Source: Mycolicibacterium litorale (lineage in GTDB: Bacteria > Actinomycetota > Actinomycetes > Mycobacteriales > Mycobacteriaceae). Taken from it: a DNA stretch of 64,000 nucleotides. The stretch lies in assembly GCF_010731695.1 (NCBI RefSeq), contig NZ_AP022586.1, forward strand, positions 3,968,001-4,032,000, written 5' to 3'. This document shows, piece by piece, positions 26,147 to 34,546 of this stretch. The notes beneath the pieces were generated by a model, which saw only the letters and a list, made by a program, of their open reading frames with translations, was not told the DNA's origin and made no database searches. The position numbers and the translations under genes are program-made. Position 1 is the first letter of the stretch. Each line of letters starts with the position of its first letter.

Positions 26147-26842
26147 GTGCCGCTCGCCACGACACGTCGCGCCGGCCTGGTCGACCAGGTGATCGCTCAA
26201 CTGCGCGAGTCCGTGTCCTCTGGCGAATGGCCGGTGGGCACGCGGATACCGACGGAGCCCGCGCTGGTCGCGGCGCTGGGCGTCGGGCGCAACACGGTCC
26301 GCGAGGCGGTGCGTGCGCTCGCCCACGGCGGGATCCTCGAGGTCCGTCAGGGCGACGGCACCTACGTCCGCGCCACCAGCGAGGTGTCCGGGGCGTTGCG
26401 CAGGCTGTGCGGTTCCGAACTGCGCGAGGTGCTCGAGGTCCGGCGCTGTCTCGAAGTGGAGGGCGCCCGGTTGGCGGCCGCCGCGAGGACCGACGAGGAC
26501 CTCGCCGAGATGCGTGCGCTGCTCGCCCGTCGCGACGCACTCGACGACCACGACGAGTTCGTGCTGGCGGACGCGGAGTTGCACTTCACCGTGGTGCGGG
26601 CGTCGCACAACGCGGTACTGACCGAGTTGTACCGCGGGCTCACCGAGGTGGTCACCGCGAGCGTGGCGACCACCAGCGAGACCCGGATGTCGCCACGGAT
26701 CCAGCACCGCGGGCTCGTCGACGCGATCGCCGCCGGGGACGTCGAGCGCGCGGCGCGGGAAGCGGGCGGCTTCCTCGACGAGCTGCTCGGGGAGCTGCCG
26801 GACCGCGGTTCGAGTGTCACGCCAACGTCTGTGGCGCCGTAG
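26147..26842 (+). CDS. GntR/FadR family transcriptional regulator
   Basis: The 231-aa protein has a GntR winged HTH (PTEPALVAALGVGRNTVREAVRAL, split here for length, and GDGTYVRA in the wing) and an FCD effector domain with His/Asp residues (ADAELHFTVVRASHN) for metal or ligand binding. The start is GTG 26147. The 46-bp divergent spacer holds a repeated TCCCATNNN (26111 and 26120) that may be part of its operator. The 3' end overlaps the convergent cutinase gene by 26 nt. Confidence 0.86.
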   Translation: MPLATTRRAGLVDQVIAQLRESVSSGEWPVGTRIPTEPALVAALGVGRNTVREAVRALAHGGILEVRQGDGTYVRATSEVSGALRRLCGSELREVLEVRRCLEVEGARLAAAARTDEDLAEMRALLARRDALDDHDEFVLADAELHFTVVRASHNAVLTELYRGLTEVVTASVATTSETRMSPRIQHRGLVDAIAAGDVERAAREAGGFLDELLGELPDRGSSVTPTSVAP

Positions 26843-27500
26843 CGGACAGGCGCTGCGCGGCGAACGTCGCCGCCTGCGACGTCATGCCGGACTGCACATA
26901 CAGGCTGTGGGCGGCGCGGTCGTCACCGACGGAGCAGATCGGATCGCCGACAGTGCAGAGGTCGATGGTCTTGGCGCCGTAGAGCGGACTGACGGCCGTC
27001 AGCGGCAGCCCGATCCGGTCGGAGGGATTGCCGAACACCGCTACGGCGGCGACATGGTCGGCGATCTGGGGCGGCATCACATTGGTGAACCCGAGTGCGG
27101 GACCCGGGGCCGCCGTGATGGCGTCGATCACCGCGGCGCCCTGCGAGTAGCCGCCGAGCACGATCGCGGTGCCCGGGCATGCGGCGACCGTGCCCTGCAC
27201 GTGCGCGCTGGCGTCGTTCGCACCATCCGCTGCCGCCAGGAAGTCGTAGGACGCCGGATAGTTCACGGCGTACGTGCTCACCGACTTGCCACCCATGTCG
27301 TTCTCCAACTTGTCGACGAAACTCTCACCGACGACGCCGATTCCGGCGGGCTCACCGGTGCCGCGGGCGAACACCACCTCGACGTCGGGACAGGGCGCCG
27401 CCGCGGCAGTCGGTGCCGCGACCAACCCGGCCACCGCCAGTGCCGCACCAGCGATCGATGCGCAACGGCCACGTCGTCCGTGGGGATGTGGAACGGGCAT
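26817..27500 (-). CDS. Secreted cutinase family serine esterase
   Basis: The 227-aa precursor starts at ATG 27500 behind an AGGAGA site and has a signal peptide ending near AAPTAAAAP. Cutinase motifs: VVFARGTGEPAG, nucleophile Ser in VLGGYSQGAAVI, Asp in DLCTVGDPICS and His in DRAAHSLY. Cys residues are placed for the usual two disulfides. Mycobacterial cutinases hydrolyse lipid esters outside the cell. The gene stands alone on this strand. Confidence 0.9.
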   Translation of the reverse strand: MPVPHPHGRRGRCASIAGAALAVAGLVAAPTAAAAPCPDVEVVFARGTGEPAGIGVVGESFVDKLENDMGGKSVSTYAVNYPASYDFLAAADGANDASAHVQGTVAACPGTAIVLGGYSQGAAVIDAITAAPGPALGFTNVMPPQIADHVAAVAVFGNPSDRIGLPLTAVSPLYGAKTIDLCTVGDPICSVGDDRAAHSLYVQSGMTSQAATFAAQRLSATAPQTLA

Positions 27501-27619
27501 GGGCGCGTCTCCTGTCGGCTCGGGTTGCTGTGAACCGATTCCACCCGATAGGACGGCCGCGGCCAATGGGGGCCAGCAGCAAAGTCGCACCTCACGCCAG
27601 CCGGTATCGCCACCGACGC

Positions 27620-27685
27620 GGCGGTCTGCAGATCGGCGACCACCACCCTCAGGCGATCGACCGCTGCACTGAACTCCCCAGCCAT
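27620..27685 (-). pseudogene. Possible 5' remnant of a 13E12/DUF222-type gene next to an SOS box
   Basis: Starting with ATG 27685, about 22 codons read MAGEFSAAVDRLRVVVADL, similar to the helical N-termini of mycobacterial 13E12 (DUF222) endonuclease-like proteins. A perfect SOS box lies 4 bp upstream, as seen for that family in mycobacteria. After these codons the reading frame shows no further similarity and runs into the cutinase leader region. The assignment is an inference from a short match. Confidence 0.33.
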
Positions 27686-27688
27686 GAT

Positions 27689-27704
27689 TCGAACACTAGT
27701 TCGA
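27689..27704. promoter_or_regulatory. Perfect mycobacterial SOS (LexA) box
   Basis: TCGAACACTAGTTCGA matches the mycobacterial LexA consensus TCGAAC-N4-GTTCGA exactly, and the symmetry extends one base each side (T...A). It lies 4 bp upstream of the minus-strand ATG at 27685 and about 90 bp upstream of the DUF899 gene on the plus strand, so it could place either under DNA-damage control. Confidence 0.8.
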
Positions 27705-27794
27705 AGGTCCGACAAGTAGCACCCTGCGATGACTTTCGGCGCGACACTTGGTCAGTACCAGAGAACGAGTCGCACGACCGACGGGGAGACCGCG

Positions 27795-28511
27795 ATGACC
27801 ACTGGAACGCCCGACCGCCCGCTGCACGATGCCGCCCCGGCGCTACCGCCCGAAGTCGACGAACAGACCTGGCGCGCAGCGCTCGAGGATCTGCGCCGCC
27901 GCGAGAAGGCGGCGACCCGTGAACTCGACGCGATCGCTGCACAGCGCCGGCGCCTGCCCATGGTGCGGATGCCGGACTACACCCTCATCGGGGCGCAGGG
28001 ACCGGTCCGGTTGGCGGACGTGTTCGAGGGCCGCAGGCAGCTCATCGTCTACAACCACATGTGGACCGATGGCCAGGAATGGCAGTGCGGCGGATGCACC
28101 GGCTTCACGTCGCAGTTCACCCGGCTCGAATTCCTCGACAACTACGACGCCCGGTTCGTCATCGTGACGAACGGTCCCATCGAGGAAGCGCTGGCGTACC
28201 GCGAGAAGGTCGGCAACAAGATGGACTGGTACTCGTCGTCAGAGAGTTCATTCGGCGCCGACGTCGACGCCCCGCCCGGCGGCGGCTTCGGCGTCAACGT
28301 CTTCATGCGCGACGGTGACACCGTGTTCCGCACGTGGCACACCAACGGCCGCGGTACCGAACAACTCAGCCACAGCTTCGCGCTGATCGACCTCCTGCCG
28401 TGGGGCCGCCAGGAGGAATGGCAGGACTCCCCGGACGGGTGGCCGAAGCGGCCCACCTATTCGGGCTGGCTGGATTCACCGGACATCGCGCGCATGTACG
28501 GGGAGCGCTGA
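27795..28511 (+). CDS. DUF899 thioredoxin-like protein
   Basis: The 238-aa protein belongs to the DUF899 family, which has a thioredoxin/AhpC-like fold. Seen: TWRAALEDLRRREKAATRELDAIAA in two stretches at the N-terminus, LIVYNHMW, and the redox-type CxxC in WQCGGCTGFTSQF near residue 99. ATG 27795 follows a GGGGAGA site. A thiol-disulfide role is likely but the partner is unknown. The upstream perfect SOS box may regulate it. The 3' end overlaps the convergent TetR gene by 36 nt. Confidence 0.82.
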   Translation: MTTGTPDRPLHDAAPALPPEVDEQTWRAALEDLRRREKAATRELDAIAAQRRRLPMVRMPDYTLIGAQGPVRLADVFEGRRQLIVYNHMWTDGQEWQCGGCTGFTSQFTRLEFLDNYDARFVIVTNGPIEEALAYREKVGNKMDWYSSSESSFGADVDAPPGGGFGVNVFMRDGDTVFRTWHTNGRGTEQLSHSFALIDLLPWGRQEEWQDSPDGWPKRPTYSGWLDSPDIARMYGER

Positions 28512-29084
28512 GCGCTTGGCCTCGTAACCCGCGGTCAGCCAGTAGACCGTGCGGTCCAGGGTCGGGAGGATCTCGGTGATAACGATCTCGCCGGTGGAGA
28601 ACCGGCCGAGCAGCCCGTAGACGACGCTGGCGACGACGGCGTTGAGGTCGGCGATGAAGTCGTCGTCGACGCCTGCGAGCAGCTCCAGACCGGCGGGAAC
28701 CACGACGTCGAGGCCCCGCTGCAGCAGTTTCTGCCCGCTCGCCGGCGATGACCGGGCGCGGAAGTACGCCGTCAACATGCCCGGATGCTGTTCCCACGGT
28801 TCGAAGATCGTGCGGAACAGGTCCATCAGTGCTTCGTAGAGCGACGTGCCCGCATCCCGGGCGTGTGGGGTGACCCCGGAGTAGCGGTGGTCCTCCATCC
28901 ACGCCTCCAGCGCGGCGAGGATCAGCTCGTCGCGAGTGGCATAGCGCTTGTAGATCGTGCTCAGCGAGACACGGGCGCGCCGCGCGACCTCCCGCAATTG
29001 AACCGCGTCGTAGCCGTCGGCGCCGAGGATCTCCACCACGACATCGAGCAACCGATCTTCACTTCGGTTCCCGGTTCCGTCCAT
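28476..29084 (-). CDS. TetR family regulator of the adjacent mycofactocin SDR operon
   Basis: The 202-aa protein has an N-terminal HTH (YDAVQLREVARRARVSLS then TIYKRYATRDELILAAL), similar to KstR-like repressors, and a ligand-binding C-terminal domain. It is divergent from the SDR-SDR-CMD operon. The 95-bp spacer carries two near-identical inverted repeats, AGTAAC-N3-GTTACY, 25 bp centre to centre. The likely role is repression of the operon and of itself, relieved by a pathway metabolite. Confidence 0.88.
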   Translation of the reverse strand: MDGTGNRSEDRLLDVVVEILGADGYDAVQLREVARRARVSLSTIYKRYATRDELILAALEAWMEDHRYSGVTPHARDAGTSLYEALMDLFRTIFEPWEQHPGMLTAYFRARSSPASGQKLLQRGLDVVVPAGLELLAGVDDDFIADLNAVVASVVYGLLGRFSTGEIVITEILPTLDRTVYWLTAGYEAKRSALPVHARDVR

Positions 29085-29109
29085 CCGCTCAACTCCCTTG
29101 CCACGCGTG

Positions 29110-29124
29110 AGTAACTAGGTTACC
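29110..29124. promoter_or_regulatory. TetR operator copy 1
   Basis: AGTAACTAGGTTACC is an inverted repeat (AGTAAC-TAG-GTTACC) differing by one base from the second copy at 29135. It sits 26 bp upstream of the TetR start and 56 bp upstream of the SDR start. Confidence 0.7.
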
Positions 29125-29134
29125 GTGCGGAACC

Positions 29135-29149
29135 AGTAACGCAGTTACT
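29135..29149. promoter_or_regulatory. TetR operator copy 2
   Basis: AGTAACGCAGTTACT is a perfect inverted repeat (AGTAAC-GCA-GTTACT) with its centre 25 bp from copy 1, about two and a half helical turns. It lies 31 bp upstream of the SDR start. Confidence 0.72.
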
Positions 29150-29179
29150 AACTCTCCCACCGCAACGAAGCGAGGATCG

Positions 29180-30010
29180 ATGGGCACTCTGGACGGCAAG
29201 GTCGCGTTCATCACGGGCGTCGCCCGCGGGCAGGGCCGCAGCCACGCGATCCGCCTGGCGGCCGACGGCGCAGACATCATCGGCGTCGACATCTGCACGG
29301 ACATCGCGTCCAACGGGTATCCGATGGCCCGCCGCGACGAGCTCGACGAGACCGTCGCTCTGGTCGAGGCTCAGGGCGGAAAAATGCTCGGTTCGATCGC
29401 CGACGTCCGGGACTTCCACGCGCTGAAGGCAGCGCTGGACGCAGGGGTCGAACACTTCGGCCGTCTCGACATCGTCTGCGCCAACGCCGGTATCGCGCCG
29501 ATGGCCTTTCGCGAATTGACCATCGAGGAAGACCTCGAGATGTGGACCGATGTGGTCGACGTCAACCTGGTCGGCTCGTTCCACACCGCCAAGGCGGCCA
29601 TCCCCCATCTGATCGCCGGTCAGCGGGGAGGGGCGATCGTCTTCACCAGCTCGACCGCCGGCTTACGCGGTTTCGGCGGTCTGCAGGGTGGCGGCCTCGG
29701 ATATTCGGCCTCCAAACACGGCATCGTGGGACTGATGCGCACCCTGGCGAACGCGCTTGCACCACAGAGCATCCGGGTGAACACCGTGCACCCGACGGCC
29801 GTCAACACGATGATGGCGGTCAACCCCGCGATGACCGCCTTCCTCGAGAACTATCCCGACGGCGGACCGCACCTGCAGAATCCGATGCCGGTGCAGCTGC
29901 TGGAGCCGGAGGAGATCAGTAGCGCGATCGCCTACCTGGTCTCCGACGCGGCCCGATTCGTCACCGGGGTGACCTTCCCCGTCGACGCCGGCTTCTGCAA
30001 CAAGCTGTGA
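29180..30010 (+). CDS. Mycofactocin-coupled SDR family oxidoreductase
   Basis: The 276-aa protein has GVARGQGRSHAIRLAADGAD for cofactor binding, an extra segment after beta-2 (VDICTDIASNGYPMARRDEL) that marks mycofactocin-coupled SDRs, the NAG motif (CANAGIA) and the catalytic YSASKHG. This family holds nicotinamide cofactor tightly and passes electrons to the peptide-derived mycofactocin. It would oxidise an alcohol or hydroxysteroid-like substrate. The next SDR start overlaps its stop (GTGA). Confidence 0.9.
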   Translation: MGTLDGKVAFITGVARGQGRSHAIRLAADGADIIGVDICTDIASNGYPMARRDELDETVALVEAQGGKMLGSIADVRDFHALKAALDAGVEHFGRLDIVCANAGIAPMAFRELTIEEDLEMWTDVVDVNLVGSFHTAKAAIPHLIAGQRGGAIVFTSSTAGLRGFGGLQGGGLGYSASKHGIVGLMRTLANALAPQSIRVNTVHPTAVNTMMAVNPAMTAFLENYPDGGPHLQNPMPVQLLEPEEISSAIAYLVSDAARFVTGVTFPVDAGFCNKL

Positions 30011-30819
30011 GCGACCGCAGCGGACGCGCCGCGGGTAAACGCGTACTGATCACGGGAGCCGCCCGCGGAATGGGTCGCAGCCATGCGGTGCGGTTGGCCG
30101 AAGAAGGCGCCGACCTCATCGTCATCGACATCTGCCGGTCGATCCCGGAACTCGAATACCCCCTTGCCACAACGGCAGAACTCGACGAGACCGTACGGCT
30201 GGCCGAAGAGCAGGGCGCCCGGGTGGTCAGCCACGTCGTCGACGTCCGCGATGCGGCGGCGTTGTCGGCGGCGGTCGACGACGGAGTGGCACAGCTGGGC
30301 GGGCTGGACGCCTCGGTCGCCAACGCCGGGGTACTCACCGTCGGGACGTGGGACACCACCACGTCCGAGCAGTGGCGCGCCGTCGTCGACGTCAATCTGA
30401 TCGGCACATGGAACACGTGCGCAGCCGCGCTGCCCCACCTGATGAAGCGGGGCGGCAGCCTGATCAACATCAGCTCGGCGGCCGGTGTGAAGGGCACCCC
30501 GCTGCACACCCCGTACACGGCGTCCAAGCACGGGGTCGTGGGGTTGAGCCGCGCTCTGGCCAATGAACTTGCCGCAGCCGACATCCGGGTCAACACCGTG
30601 CACCCCACTGGCGTGGAGACCGGGATGCGCCCGGAGTCGCTGCACGCGCTGCTCGGCGAGGCCCGGCCCGACCTGGTGCCGATCTTCCTCAACGCGATGC
30701 CCATCGTGATGGCCGAAGCGATCGACATCAGCAATGCGGTGCTGTTCCTGGTCTCCGACGAATCCCGGTACGTCACGGGTCTCGAGTTCAAGGTGGATGC
30801 CGGTGTCTCGCTGCGGTGA
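30007..30819 (+). CDS. Second mycofactocin-coupled SDR family oxidoreductase
   Basis: The 270-aa protein starts at GTG 30007, overlapping the previous TGA by 4 nt. Seen: GAARGMGRSHAVRLAEEGAD, the extra loop VIDICRSIPELEYPLATT, VANAGVL and the catalytic YTASKHG. It ends with FKVDAGVSLR. The tandem of two diverged family members suggests that they act on successive or stereoisomeric alcohols. It also overlaps the following CMD gene by 23 nt. Confidence 0.9.
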   Translation: MSDRSGRAAGKRVLITGAARGMGRSHAVRLAEEGADLIVIDICRSIPELEYPLATTAELDETVRLAEEQGARVVSHVVDVRDAAALSAAVDDGVAQLGGLDASVANAGVLTVGTWDTTTSEQWRAVVDVNLIGTWNTCAAALPHLMKRGGSLINISSAAGVKGTPLHTPYTASKHGVVGLSRALANELAAADIRVNTVHPTGVETGMRPESLHALLGEARPDLVPIFLNAMPIVMAEAIDISNAVLFLVSDESRYVTGLEFKVDAGVSLR

Positions 30820-31615
30820 ACCGGACGTCGACTCCTACGAGCGGGTTCGACGTGCGTATGCGGAGGTGATGACCACGCCCGCTCCGGAGCCGCATTCGCC
30901 CGCCATGGCGCGGCTCGCCGACTTCGTCTTCGCCGAGGTGTGGCAGCGTCCCGGGCTGAGCCGCAGAGAACGGCGCTTCGTCACACTGGCCTGCGTCGCG
31001 GCCGCCGATGCGGAGGCACCGCTGCGCGACCACGTCTATGCCGCGCTCAACAGCGGGGACGTGACGATCACCGAGATGCGCGAGGCGGTATTGCATTTCG
31101 CCGTATACGCCGGGTGGCCGAAGGCCGCGCGGTTCAACATGATCGTCGACGAGCTGTGGGACCGCATCCACCGTGACCGTGGCCAGCAGGTCCCGCCGCC
31201 GGAACGGATGCCATCCCTCGACACTCCCGTCGACCCGGAGGAACGGCTGACCGTCGGCGAACAGGCCTTCAAGGACATCAACTGCCTGCCGTTCGCACCG
31301 ACCCGCGACAACCCGTACTCGGGTGCGGGCATCCTGAACTTCGTCTTCGGAGAGATGTGGCTACGGCCCGGCCTCGGCAGGAAGGAACGCAGGCTGATCA
31401 CCGTCACCTGCGTGGCGTTCCAGGACGCTCCCTATCCGATCCTGAGCCACGTGTATGCCGCGCTCAAGAGCCGTGACCTGTCGTTTGACGAGATGGACGA
31501 ACTGGCACTGCATTTCGCGGCGCACTACGGCTGGCCCAAGGCCGCCCACCTTGATCAGATGATCAGCGAGCAGAAGCAGCGGGTCACCGAGGAGTGGGCC
31601 GCCGAAGACCGCTGA
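30797..31615 (+). CDS. Double carboxymuconolactone decarboxylase (CMD) domain protein
   Basis: The 272-aa protein holds two CMD-like repeats: residues about 20-125 (RRERRFVTLACVAAADAEAPL, HFAVYAGWPKAARF) and about 145-260 (RKERRLITVTCVAFQDAPYPI, HFAAHYGWPKAAHL). Neither has the CxxC of AhpD, so it is not a peroxidase of that type; a lactone- or ketoacid-acting role is more likely. The start is ATG 30797, or GTG 30803, inside the SDR gene. It is the third gene of the TetR-controlled operon. Confidence 0.85.
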   Translation: MPVSRCGEPDVDSYERVRRAYAEVMTTPAPEPHSPAMARLADFVFAEVWQRPGLSRRERRFVTLACVAAADAEAPLRDHVYAALNSGDVTITEMREAVLHFAVYAGWPKAARFNMIVDELWDRIHRDRGQQVPPPERMPSLDTPVDPEERLTVGEQAFKDINCLPFAPTRDNPYSGAGILNFVFGEMWLRPGLGRKERRLITVTCVAFQDAPYPILSHVYAALKSRDLSFDEMDELALHFAAHYGWPKAAHLDQMISEQKQRVTEEWAAEDR

Positions 31616-31625
31616 GCGCTCGTCG

Positions 31626-32924
31626 TCACGAGGCTGTGAACTCGATGTGCAGCTTCGTCAGCCCGCGGAGCAGGAAGGTGGGCTCGTAGCTGTAGGTCCG
31701 GCGCTCCCTCGGACCGTGCACCGTCTCGTCGATCGTGATGTCGCGCAGACGATTCAGCAGACGGTGCACGGTGACCTTGCCTTCGACCCTCGCGAGCGGT
31801 GCGCCCGCGCAGGTGTGGATCCCGCGCCCGAAGGCCAGGTGCTCGCGCACGTTCTTGCGGTCCGGCCGGAACTCGTGGGGATCGTCGAACTTGCGGGGAT
31901 CGCGGTTGGCGGCCCCCAGGCACAGCATCACGACGGTGCCGGCCGGCAGCGGCACATCCCCCAGCGTCGTGGTCTTGCGGACCAACCGGAAGTCGACCTT
32001 CGTCGGCGCGTGCATGCGTAGCGATTCCTCGATGAACGCCGGGATCCGGCCGGGGTCCTCGCGGAGGATGTCCTGGTACTCCGGTCGGTCCCCGAGGGTC
32101 TGGACGGCTGCGCTGAGCAGTTTGGTCACCGTCTCCTGCCCCGCGGCGAACAGGAACGTCGCGGGTTTGACGACCTCCATCAGGTCCGGGATAGAGCCGT
32201 CGGGATAGGTCGCGGTCGCCATTCCGGAGAGCACGTCCTCACGGGGTTGGCGGCGTCGCTCGGCCAGGTATCCGGCGAACTTGTCGTCCAGATACTGCAG
32301 CGGGTCGAGGCCCACCGGTTCGCCGTCGAGCGCCCCGACGCGGCTGCCGTCCGAGCGCTCTGCCCCGAGCGCGGCGAGGAACTCGGGGCGGTCGCGTTCG
32401 GGGACCCCGAGCAGATCGATGATGGCCGACGTCGCAAAAGGTTTCGCGTACTCCGACAGGAACTCACACCTGCCGTTGCCGATGAACTGGTCGATCTGGC
32501 GGTCGACCAGCTGCCACATGAAGTCCTCGTTCTCCTTGAGGCGACGCGGCGTGAGGAGTCTGCTGAGCAGCGACCGGGCCCGCTCGTGGGCGGGCGGGTC
32601 CATGACGACCATGTGTTCGTGGATCGGGAACAGGTGGCGGTGCGCCTCGATCTGTGCGGTGATGTCGTCACCGCGGGGCTCGAACGGAAGCGGCGGGAAC
32701 GGCCCTCCGATCGCGTTGACCGCGGAGAAGTGGTCGTGATCCCGGAAGGCCGCCATGACCTCCTGGTAACCCGTCACCGCCACCACACCGTGGTGTGGCT
32801 CCCTGGTGACGGGGCCCTGCTCGCGCAGCCGGTCCCAGTACTCGTACGGGTTCTGGCTGACGTCGGGGTCGGAGAAGTAGTCGACTGAGGCGAGATCGGT
32901 CACGACGATCAGTTCCTTTGACAC
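31626..32924 (-). CDS. Cytochrome P450 monooxygenase
   Basis: The 432-aa P450 has an I-helix LFAAGQETVTKLL (Glu where most have Asp before the Thr), ExxR in EESLRMHAP, and the heme loop FGRGIHTCAGAPLAR. It is soluble and needs separate ferredoxin and reductase, not present beside it. GTG 32924 is the track start; GTG 32903, preceded by AAAGGAA, is an equally good start. It is divergent from a TetR gene, with a perfect 18-bp palindrome between them. Confidence 0.92.
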   Translation of the reverse strand: MSKELIVVTDLASVDYFSDPDVSQNPYEYWDRLREQGPVTREPHHGVVAVTGYQEVMAAFRDHDHFSAVNAIGGPFPPLPFEPRGDDITAQIEAHRHLFPIHEHMVVMDPPAHERARSLLSRLLTPRRLKENEDFMWQLVDRQIDQFIGNGRCEFLSEYAKPFATSAIIDLLGVPERDRPEFLAALGAERSDGSRVGALDGEPVGLDPLQYLDDKFAGYLAERRRQPREDVLSGMATATYPDGSIPDLMEVVKPATFLFAAGQETVTKLLSAAVQTLGDRPEYQDILREDPGRIPAFIEESLRMHAPTKVDFRLVRKTTTLGDVPLPAGTVVMLCLGAANRDPRKFDDPHEFRPDRKNVREHLAFGRGIHTCAGAPLARVEGKVTVHRLLNRLRDITIDETVHGPRERRTYSYEPTFLLRGLTKLHIEFTAS

Positions 32925-32932
32925 GGCCGTAT

Positions 32933-32950
32933 CCTGATCGATCGATCAGG
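32933..32950. promoter_or_regulatory. TetR operator, perfect 18-bp palindrome
   Basis: CCTGATCGATCGATCAGG is a perfect palindrome lying 8 bp upstream of the P450 start and 72 bp upstream of the TetR start, overlapping the P450 promoter region. A near copy lies at 33639 ahead of the SDR gene. Confidence 0.78.
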
Positions 32951-33022
32951 TTGATAGAATGCGCCATGCCTATCACGGTGCCCGACGGGCGGTCAAGGAT
33001 TCTCCGAGCGACGGTTCGCTGA

Positions 33023-33613
33023 ATGACAGCGCCCCGGAAAGCCCGGATGGACACCGGAGCCCGACATCGCCTCATCGAGGCGACCGCCAAGATCATGCGC
33101 GACGAGGGCTACGCCGCGGCGACGTCGCGCCGCGTGGCGGCCGAGGCAGGCGTCAAACAGGCACTCGTCTACTACTACTTCCCCACCATGGACGACCTGT
33201 TCGTCGAGGTGCTGCGGGCGGGTGCGGAGGTCTCGCTGGAACGCATGCGCGAAGCCCTTACCGACGAGGACCCGCTACAGACGCTGTGGCGGATGAACAG
33301 CGATCAACGACTCACCGGCCTGAACGCCGAGTTCATGGCACTCGCCAACCACCGCAAGGCCATCCGCACCGAACTCAAGTCCTACGCCGAACGGGTCCGC
33401 GACATCGAGACCGCGGCGGTCACGGTGGCCCTGCGCGCCCGGGGCGTCGACCTGGAGAAGTACCCGCCCACCGCGGTGTCGATGCTCATCGCGCAGACCG
33501 CCCGCAGCCTGTGCAACGAGAGCGCGGTCGGCGTCACGCTCGGACACGACGAGCTCCGCCGGTTCATGGAACACCAGCTGAGCCTGCTCGACTCCGCACC
33601 CCAGGAGGGTTGA
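33023..33613 (+). CDS. TetR family regulator of the P450/SDR/LLM module
   Basis: The 196-aa protein has an N-terminal HTH (YAAATSRRVAAEAGVKQA then LVYYYFPTMDDLFVEVL). ATG 33023 is the start. Its own operator-like palindrome at 32933 and the copy at 33639, upstream of the SDR, indicate a regulon of P450, itself, the mycofactocin SDR and the F420 oxidoreductase. It is not closely similar to the TetR at 28476 and uses a different operator. Confidence 0.87.
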   Translation: MTAPRKARMDTGARHRLIEATAKIMRDEGYAAATSRRVAAEAGVKQALVYYYFPTMDDLFVEVLRAGAEVSLERMREALTDEDPLQTLWRMNSDQRLTGLNAEFMALANHRKAIRTELKSYAERVRDIETAAVTVALRARGVDLEKYPPTAVSMLIAQTARSLCNESAVGVTLGHDELRRFMEHQLSLLDSAPQEG

Positions 33614-33638
33614 CAACCCACGGCTGCGATGCCACGCT

Positions 33639-33656
33639 CCTGATCGACCGATCAGT
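33639..33656. promoter_or_regulatory. Second copy of the P450/TetR operator
   Basis: CCTGATCGACCGATCAGT matches the perfect palindrome at 32933 in 16 of 18 positions and keeps the two TGATCG/CGATCA half-sites. It lies 35 bp upstream of the mycofactocin SDR start. Confidence 0.74.
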
Positions 33657-33690
33657 TTTGATCGGAAGGCGAAATCAGAGAGGTGGCGAC

Positions 33691-34530
33691 ATGGGTGGTC
33701 GGGTCGACGGCAAGGTCGCGTTCATCACGGGTGCCGCGCGCGGACAGGGCCGCAGTCACGCCGTGCGGCTGGCTGAGGAGGGCGCCGACATCATCGCCGT
33801 CGACGTGTGCGGGCCGATCAGCAGCAACACCGACATCCCGCCGGCCACGCCCGACGACCTCGCTCAGACAGCCGATCTGGTCAAGGGGCTCAACCGCCGC
33901 ATCGTGACCGCGGAAGTCGACGTGCGGGACTTCGACGCGCTCGACGCCGTGGTCCGCAGCGGGGTCGAGCAGCTGGGCCGACTCGACATCGTCGTCGCGA
34001 ACGCCGGCATCGGCAACGGCGGTCAGACGCTCGACAAGACCAGCGAGGACGACTGGACCGACATGATCGACGTCAACCTGTCCGGGGTCTGGAAAACGGT
34101 CAAAGCCGCTGTCCCGCACCTGCTCTCGGGCGGTCACGGCGGGTCGATCATCCTCACCAGCTCGGTGGGCGGGCTCAAACCGTACCCGCACACCGGTCAC
34201 TACATCGCCGCCAAACACGGAGTCATCGGGCTGATGCGGACTTTCGCGGTGGAGCTCGGGCAGCACTCCATCAGGGTCAACGCGGTGTGCCCCACCAACG
34301 TCAACACGCCGCTGTTCATGAACGAGGGCACGAAGAAGCTCTTCCGGCCGGATCTGGAGAACCCCGGCGTCGACGACCTCGCGGTGGCGGCGAAGTTCAT
34401 GCACGTGCTCCCCGTCGGCTGGGTCGAACCGATCGACATCAGCAACGCCGTCCTGTTCCTGGCCTCCGACGAGTCCCGCTACATCACGGGACTTCCCGTT
34501 ACGGTGGACGCGGGCAGCATGCTCAAGTAG
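33691..34530 (+). CDS. Third mycofactocin-coupled SDR family oxidoreductase
   Basis: The 279-aa protein has GAARGQGRSHAVRLAEEGAD, the extra loop VDVCGPISSNTDIPPATPDDL, VANAGIGNGG and catalytic YIAAKHG. The start is the ATG at 33691 with a GAGAGGTGG site. The F420-type oxidoreductase follows 16 nt downstream, so both are probably one transcript. Its TetR and P450 neighbours suggest hydroxylation by the P450 followed by alcohol oxidation through mycofactocin. Confidence 0.9.
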   Translation: MGGRVDGKVAFITGAARGQGRSHAVRLAEEGADIIAVDVCGPISSNTDIPPATPDDLAQTADLVKGLNRRIVTAEVDVRDFDALDAVVRSGVEQLGRLDIVVANAGIGNGGQTLDKTSEDDWTDMIDVNLSGVWKTVKAAVPHLLSGGHGGSIILTSSVGGLKPYPHTGHYIAAKHGVIGLMRTFAVELGQHSIRVNAVCPTNVNTPLFMNEGTKKLFRPDLENPGVDDLAVAAKFMHVLPVGWVEPIDISNAVLFLASDESRYITGLPVTVDAGSMLK

Positions 34531-34546
34531 CGCAGGGAGGCTCTGG

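Noticed and set aside
27500..27795. Complete gene in the cutinase-DUF899 gap
   Set aside because: No frame longer than the 22-codon remnant shows protein-like features; the gap holds the SOS box and the cutinase leader.
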